Positions 60,362 to 64,000 of a DNA stretch of 64,000 bases are shown here, one piece after another. The position numbers and the translations under genes were made by a program. The stretch is from positions 1 to 64,000 of the forward strand of contig JADKGZ010000006.1 in the NCBI GenBank assembly GCA_016722025.1, read 5' to 3'. This stretch comes from Acidimicrobiaceae bacterium. GTDB taxonomy: Bacteria; Actinomycetota; Acidimicrobiia; Acidimicrobiales; Ilumatobacteraceae. Within the stretch, counting starts at the first letter, position 1; each line of letters begins with the position of its first letter. Under the pieces are notes generated by a model. That model did no database searches. It was not told the origin of the DNA and was given only the letters and a program-made list of their open reading frames with translations.

Positions 60362-61266
60362 GCACCCCGCTCGTCATACTCGGGCCCACCGCATCCGGGA
60401 AGAGCGATGTGGCGATGGCATTCGCCCTGCGTCACGGTGCTGCCGAGGTCCTGGCCGTCGACTCGATGCAGGTCTACCGCCGCATGAACATCGGCACGGC
60501 GAAGCCCAGTGCTGCCGACCGGGGTGCGGTGGCGCACCACGGCATCGACCTGGCGGAGCCCAGCACCGACTTCGCCGTCACCCACTTCGAGCGCGCGGCG
60601 CGCGAGGCGATGGCCCAGATCTCCCGGCGCGGAGCGCAGCCGGTGCTGGTGGCCGGTACCGGTCTCTACCTGCGCAGCCTCACCGACCCGATGGAAGTTC
60701 CGGGGCGGTGGCCCGAGCTGCGCGCGGCGCTCGAGGAACGAGCTGCTCGCGAAGGCTCGCCGGCGCTGCACGCCGAACTGGTTGCGCTCGACCCGATCGC
60801 AGCGGCGCGGATGGAGCCGACCAACCTGCGCCGAGTGACACGGGCCCTGGAAGTCACGCTCGGCAGCGGCCGTCCGTTCAGCTCGTTCGGCCCGGGACTC
60901 GACCAGTACCCACCGGTGCCCTTCGTGCAGGTGGGGCTGCAGTGGCCGCGCCCCGTGCTGGCGGAACGCATCGCGGCGCGAGTGCATCGCATGATGGCGC
61001 AGGGCTTGCTTGCCGAAGTCGAGTCGCTGCTTGCCGAGTCACCTCCGATGTCGCGCACCGCCCGCCAGGCGCTCGGGTACAAGGAGCTCATCGCTCACCT
61101 CGAAGGAACCTGGTCGCTCGACGAGGCGGTTGCCGCCATCATCGTGCGCACTCGCCAGTTCGCAGTCCGTCAGGAGCGATGGTTCCGTCGCGACCCTCGC
61201 ATACGCTGGGTGCACATCGAACACGATCCCGTCGCCGAGATCGTGCCGCTGCTCTTCCCGTCATGA
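60358..61266 (+). CDS. miaA: tRNA dimethylallyltransferase MiaA
   Basis: MiaA transfers an isopentenyl group to A37 of tRNAs reading UNN codons, making the substrate of MiaB. The 302-residue protein has the P-loop GPTASGKS (residues 9-16), DSMQVYRRMNIGTAKP and GTGLYLRSL. It starts with GTG 60358, overlapping the miaB stop; its own stop overlaps the dapF start (ATGA). Confidence 0.96.
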   Translation: MSTPLVILGPTASGKSDVAMAFALRHGAAEVLAVDSMQVYRRMNIGTAKPSAADRGAVAHHGIDLAEPSTDFAVTHFERAAREAMAQISRRGAQPVLVAGTGLYLRSLTDPMEVPGRWPELRAALEERAAREGSPALHAELVALDPIAAARMEPTNLRRVTRALEVTLGSGRPFSSFGPGLDQYPPVPFVQVGLQWPRPVLAERIAARVHRMMAQGLLAEVESLLAESPPMSRTARQALGYKELIAHLEGTWSLDEAVAAIIVRTRQFAVRQERWFRRDPRIRWVHIEHDPVAEIVPLLFPS

Positions 61267-62075
61267 CCCAGCTCACTCTCACCAAGCACCACGGTCTCGG
61301 CAACGACTTCCTCGTCGCCTTCCACCCCGCTGTGGCCGACCTGCCGGCGCTCGCGCGGCACCTGTGCGATCGCCGTCGCGGCGTCGGCGCCGATGGCCTG
61401 CTGGTGGGGGAGAGCGAGCCAGGTCATGCCGCTCGGATGGTGCTGTACAACGCCGACGGCACCCGGCCGGAGATGAGCGGCAACGGCATCCGCTGCTTCG
61501 CGCAAGCGGTGGCGATGCGCCGAGGCGATCACCTCGATCAGCTCATCCTCACCGACGCCGGCCAGCGGCTGGTCACGCTCGCCCCCACGAGCGACCCCAC
61601 CGTCGTGCACGCGTCGGTCGACATGGGCGAGGTGGCGCCACTGGCCGAACCCGCCGATTGGCACGCCATCGGTGCCGACCCGCTGCGCCCCGTCAGCCAC
61701 CTCAGCCTGGGCAACCCGCACAGCGTCGTGGGTGTCGACGACGTCGACGAGGTCGATCTGCTCTCGCTGGGTCGCATCGTGCCGTACGTCAACCTCGAGA
61801 TCATCGAGCCCGGTCCCGAGGCGCACGCCATCACGATGCGCGTGCACGAGCGCGGCGCCGGCATCACCGAAGCATGCGGTACCGGCGCTTGCGCCAGCGC
61901 CTGGGCGGCGCGGCAGTGGGGTCTGGTACCGGCGGGTACCGAAGAAATCGTGGTGCACATGGATGGCGGCGATGCAAGGGTGCGTCTGCACCACCCATCG
62001 CAGGGCCGGGTCACGCTGGTCGGCCCCGCACAGTACGTGGCCACCGTCATCGTCGAGATCGACGAGTTCGTGTGA
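61263..62075 (+). CDS. dapF: Diaminopimelate epimerase DapF
   Basis: DapF converts LL- to meso-diaminopimelate for lysine and peptidoglycan. The two active-site cysteines are present: Cys78 in MSGNGIRCFAQA and Cys205 in EACGTGACA. The N-terminus TKHHGLGNDFLV is typical. It has 270 residues, with ATG 61263 overlapping the miaA stop. A second lysine-pathway gene, dapC, starts 1.4 kb further on. Confidence 0.96.
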   Translation: MTQLTLTKHHGLGNDFLVAFHPAVADLPALARHLCDRRRGVGADGLLVGESEPGHAARMVLYNADGTRPEMSGNGIRCFAQAVAMRRGDHLDQLILTDAGQRLVTLAPTSDPTVVHASVDMGEVAPLAEPADWHAIGADPLRPVSHLSLGNPHSVVGVDDVDEVDLLSLGRIVPYVNLEIIEPGPEAHAITMRVHERGAGITEACGTGACASAWAARQWGLVPAGTEEIVVHMDGGDARVRLHHPSQGRVTLVGPAQYVATVIVEIDEFV

Positions 62076-62112
62076 CCGCGCAGGAGACCCTCGTGGTGCG
62101 GAAAGGCACGGC

Positions 62113-63417
62113 ATGAACTCTCCCTACAACGAGGCGCTCGGCGCCACACTGATCGAGCGCACCAAACGAGAGCGCATCGTGCTGGTGGGTGTCACCATGC
62201 CCGGTCACCACGACGACGACACCGAGGCCGGGCTCGACGAGCTGTCGCTGCTCATCGACACGGCCGGCGCCGACGAAGCCGGCCGCGTGATGCAGCGTCG
62301 CGACTCGCCCGATCACACCTGGTACATCGGCAAGGGCAAGGTGGAGGAGCTGCGCGACATGTGCCTGGCCGTCGACGCCGACACCGTGGTGTTCGACAAC
62401 GAGCTGAGCCCGGCGCAGCAGTACAACCTGGAGAAGGTGCTCGGTCGTACGGCGCTCGATCGAACTGCCGTCATCCTCGACATCTTCGCCCAGAACGCGC
62501 ACACCCTGGAAGGCAAGGCGCAGGTCGAGTTGGCCCTGCTGCGCTACCGCCTGCCGCGCCTGCGCCGCGGCGCCAAGGCCAACCTCTCGCAGCAGCGCGG
62601 CGGTGTGGGCAGTCGTTTCGGTGGTGGCGAGACCAAGCTGGAAGTCGATCGTCGGCGCATCATGCGGCGCATCACCAAGCTGGAGGGCGACCTGCGCGAA
62701 CTGCAGCACACTCGCCAACTGCAGCGCAAGAGCCGTGGTCGCAGTGGCCTGGCGGCGGTCACCATCGTCGGGTACACGAATGCCGGCAAGTCGACGCTGT
62801 TGAACCGGCTCACGCAGGCCGGGGTGCTGGTGGAGGATCGCCTGTTCGCAACGCTCGATCCCACCACTCGCCGGCTCTCACTGCCCGGCGGTGAGCCGGT
62901 GCTGCTCACCGACACGGTGGGCTTCGTCCGTCGCCTGCCGCATGGCCTGGTGGAAGCGTTCAAGAGCACGCTCGAGGTGGCCAGCATGGCCGACTTCCTG
63001 GTGCACGTGGTCGATTGTGCCGCGCCGGATCCGGAGGGTCAGATCAACGCCGTCCGCGAGGTGCTGGGCGAGATCGATGCGTTGTCGGTCCCCGAGCTGC
63101 TGGTGTTCAACAAGGCCGACATCGCCCCCGACGTCGCCGCCGACCTGCAGGCGCGCCACCAGGGCTCGGTGGCCCTCAGCGCCCAGACAGGCGAGGGCAT
63201 CGAACACTTCCTGCACGTGCTGGGCGATCGGCTCCGCTCCATCACTGCCGTCGTCGAGCTGATGGTGCCGTACGAGCGGGGCGACGTGCTGGCATCGATC
63301 CATCGTGAAGGCGAGGTCGTCTCCACCTTCCACGACACCGACGGTGTGCGAGTACGCGCCCGCCTCGCCGACGCGTCCGTTGGTCGCCTTGCCGAATTCG
63401 TCGTGCACTCGGCGTGA
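62113..63417 (+). CDS. hflX: GTPase HflX
   Basis: HflX is a ribosome-associated GTPase that splits stalled ribosomes under stress. The 434-residue protein has the N-terminal nucleotide-binding-like domain (TWYIGKGKVEEL, FDNELSPAQQYNLEK), a coiled-coil linker, and the G domain with GYTNAGKSTL, DTVGFVRRLPH and NKAD. The start is ATG 62113, after a 37-bp gap with no clear ribosome-binding site. Confidence 0.95.
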   Translation: MNSPYNEALGATLIERTKRERIVLVGVTMPGHHDDDTEAGLDELSLLIDTAGADEAGRVMQRRDSPDHTWYIGKGKVEELRDMCLAVDADTVVFDNELSPAQQYNLEKVLGRTALDRTAVILDIFAQNAHTLEGKAQVELALLRYRLPRLRRGAKANLSQQRGGVGSRFGGGETKLEVDRRRIMRRITKLEGDLRELQHTRQLQRKSRGRSGLAAVTIVGYTNAGKSTLLNRLTQAGVLVEDRLFATLDPTTRRLSLPGGEPVLLTDTVGFVRRLPHGLVEAFKSTLEVASMADFLVHVVDCAAPDPEGQINAVREVLGEIDALSVPELLVFNKADIAPDVAADLQARHQGSVALSAQTGEGIEHFLHVLGDRLRSITAVVELMVPYERGDVLASIHREGEVVSTFHDTDGVRVRARLADASVGRLAEFVVHSA

Positions 63418-63447
63418 TCCGCGGTGATCGGGCAGGATGGTGATCCC

Positions 63448-64000
63448 ATGAACGATCCCTCCGGTTTCGTCCCGCCTCCGTACCCGTACGACCGCCTCGA
63501 TCGGCTGGTACCGCTCGCCAAGGCGCTCGCCGGTGGCATCGTCGACCTGTCCATCGGCACCCCGTGCGATCCGCCGACGGCCGAGGTGCTCTTCGCGCTG
63601 GGCCACAGCGACAGCGAGCGCGGCTATCCGGCCAGCATCGGCGGCGAGCCGCTGCGGGCCGCGATTCGAGGGTGGTTGCATCGCCGCTTCGACGTGGACG
63701 TGCCGCTGACGCAGCTGGCCGCGTGCGTGGGTACGAAGGAGTTCGTCGCCACCACGCCGCACTACTTGCGGTTGCGCACGCCCGCCCGCGACACCGTGCT
63801 GTACCCGGCCGTCTCGTACCCCACGTACGAGATGGGGGCCACCTTGGCCGGCTGCCGGGCGGTGCCGGTACCGGCAGCGGCCGACGGTGGCATCGACCTG
63901 AGTGCGATCGACCCTGCCGATGCCGCGCGAGCACTGCTGCTGTGGGTCAACAGCCCTTCGAACCCCACGGGTGCGCTCAGCGATCTGGCCGCCGCCGCGG
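63448..64000 (+). CDS. dapC: Succinyldiaminopimelate aminotransferase DapC-like, partial at window edge
   Basis: This PLP-dependent class I/II aminotransferase runs off the window at 64000 (184 residues seen). It starts MNDPSGFVPPPYPYDRLDRL and shows VDLSIGTPCDPP, GYPASIGGEPLRAAI, GTKEFVATTPHYL and LLLWVNSPSNPTGAL, which carries the conserved NPTG. The PLP-binding lysine lies beyond the window. Placement near dapF supports the lysine-pathway function. A degenerate -10 (CAGGAT) lies 9 nt before the ATG. Confidence 0.85.
   Translation, partial: MNDPSGFVPPPYPYDRLDRLVPLAKALAGGIVDLSIGTPCDPPTAEVLFALGHSDSERGYPASIGGEPLRAAIRGWLHRRFDVDVPLTQLAACVGTKEFVATTPHYLRLRTPARDTVLYPAVSYPTYEMGATLAGCRAVPVPAAADGGIDLSAIDPADAARALLLWVNSPSNPTGALSDLAAAA

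Overview
The window is a dense, high-GC stretch of a Gram-positive chromosome. It most likely comes from an actinobacterium, and the Acidimicrobiia (Ilumatobacter-like) are my best guess. The evidence is the strongly G/C-ending codon use, an actinobacterial DUF2469 gene next to rplS and yraN, an actinobacterial-type SOS box in front of recA, an AddAB-type helicase/nuclease pair, and many TANNNT -10 elements sitting directly in front of start codons, as in actinobacterial leaderless transcripts. Class and genus are inference. No rRNA, IS element, prophage or CRISPR array was seen.

Layout. 0.1-10.3 kb: a housekeeping series (DAK2/YloV kinase, recG, a DUF3105 lipoprotein, a small zinc-ribbon gene, rsmD, coaD, a coiled-coil protein, DUF177, rpmF, plsX, acpP, rnc, mutM). 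10.4-23.8 kb: the smc-ftsY-ffh-rpsP-khpA-rimM secretion/ribosome block, interrupted by a spermidine/putrescine-type ABC operon (potA-potD-potB-potC) after smc and by a large lipoprotein between ftsY and ffh whose C-terminus resembles a peptidase inhibitor. 24-27.9 kb: an exopolysaccharide sugar transferase and a DUF952 gene split rimM from trmD-rplS-DUF2469-yraN. 27.8-45.4 kb: metabolic and accessory genes: a crotonase, a secreted protein, an AddA/AddB-like operon, rpe, a 23S rRNA/tRNA uracil methyltransferase, two coupled quinone-reductase-like flavoproteins, an MFS transporter, an SDR, a GNAT, a quinone oxidoreductase, a LapA-like protein, an AftA-like membrane glycosyltransferase and a small lipoprotein. 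45.37-45.95 kb: a hairpin-rich non-coding stretch, tRNA-Lys and tRNA-His. 46.1-57.1 kb: a class III aminotransferase, membrane proteins, a P-type ATPase, the AmmeMemoRadiSam operon, a lipoprotein/secreted-protein pair and a DUF1918-CBS pair. 57.2-64 kb: SOS-controlled recA, a VOC protein, miaB-miaA-dapF-hflX and the start of dapC.

How it works together. Most clusters are tight operons with ATGA or GTGA stop/start overlaps (yloV-recG, potA-potD, addB-addA, amrS-amrB-amrA, miaB-miaA-dapF, DUF1918-CBS). Sixteen transcription units appear to start with a TAGNNT-like -10 box 6-10 nt before the start codon and no Shine-Dalgarno sequence, so leaderless initiation looks like the default here. Shine-Dalgarno sequences are reserved for a few genes (acpP, potD, the aminotransferase, lapA, the 54.0-kb lipoprotein, DUF1918).

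Quality note. Nine single-base frameshifts in six genes interrupt otherwise well-conserved proteins. Six of them lie in the first 4.5 kb and most sit at short C or G runs. They look like sequencing or assembly indels rather than biology, so I annotate those genes as single units. The most interesting items are the coupled AmmeMemoRadiSam operon, the window-wide leaderless promoter pattern, the 12-bp repeat array in the potA leader, the inhibitor-like lipoprotein and the hairpin cluster at 45.4-45.7 kb.
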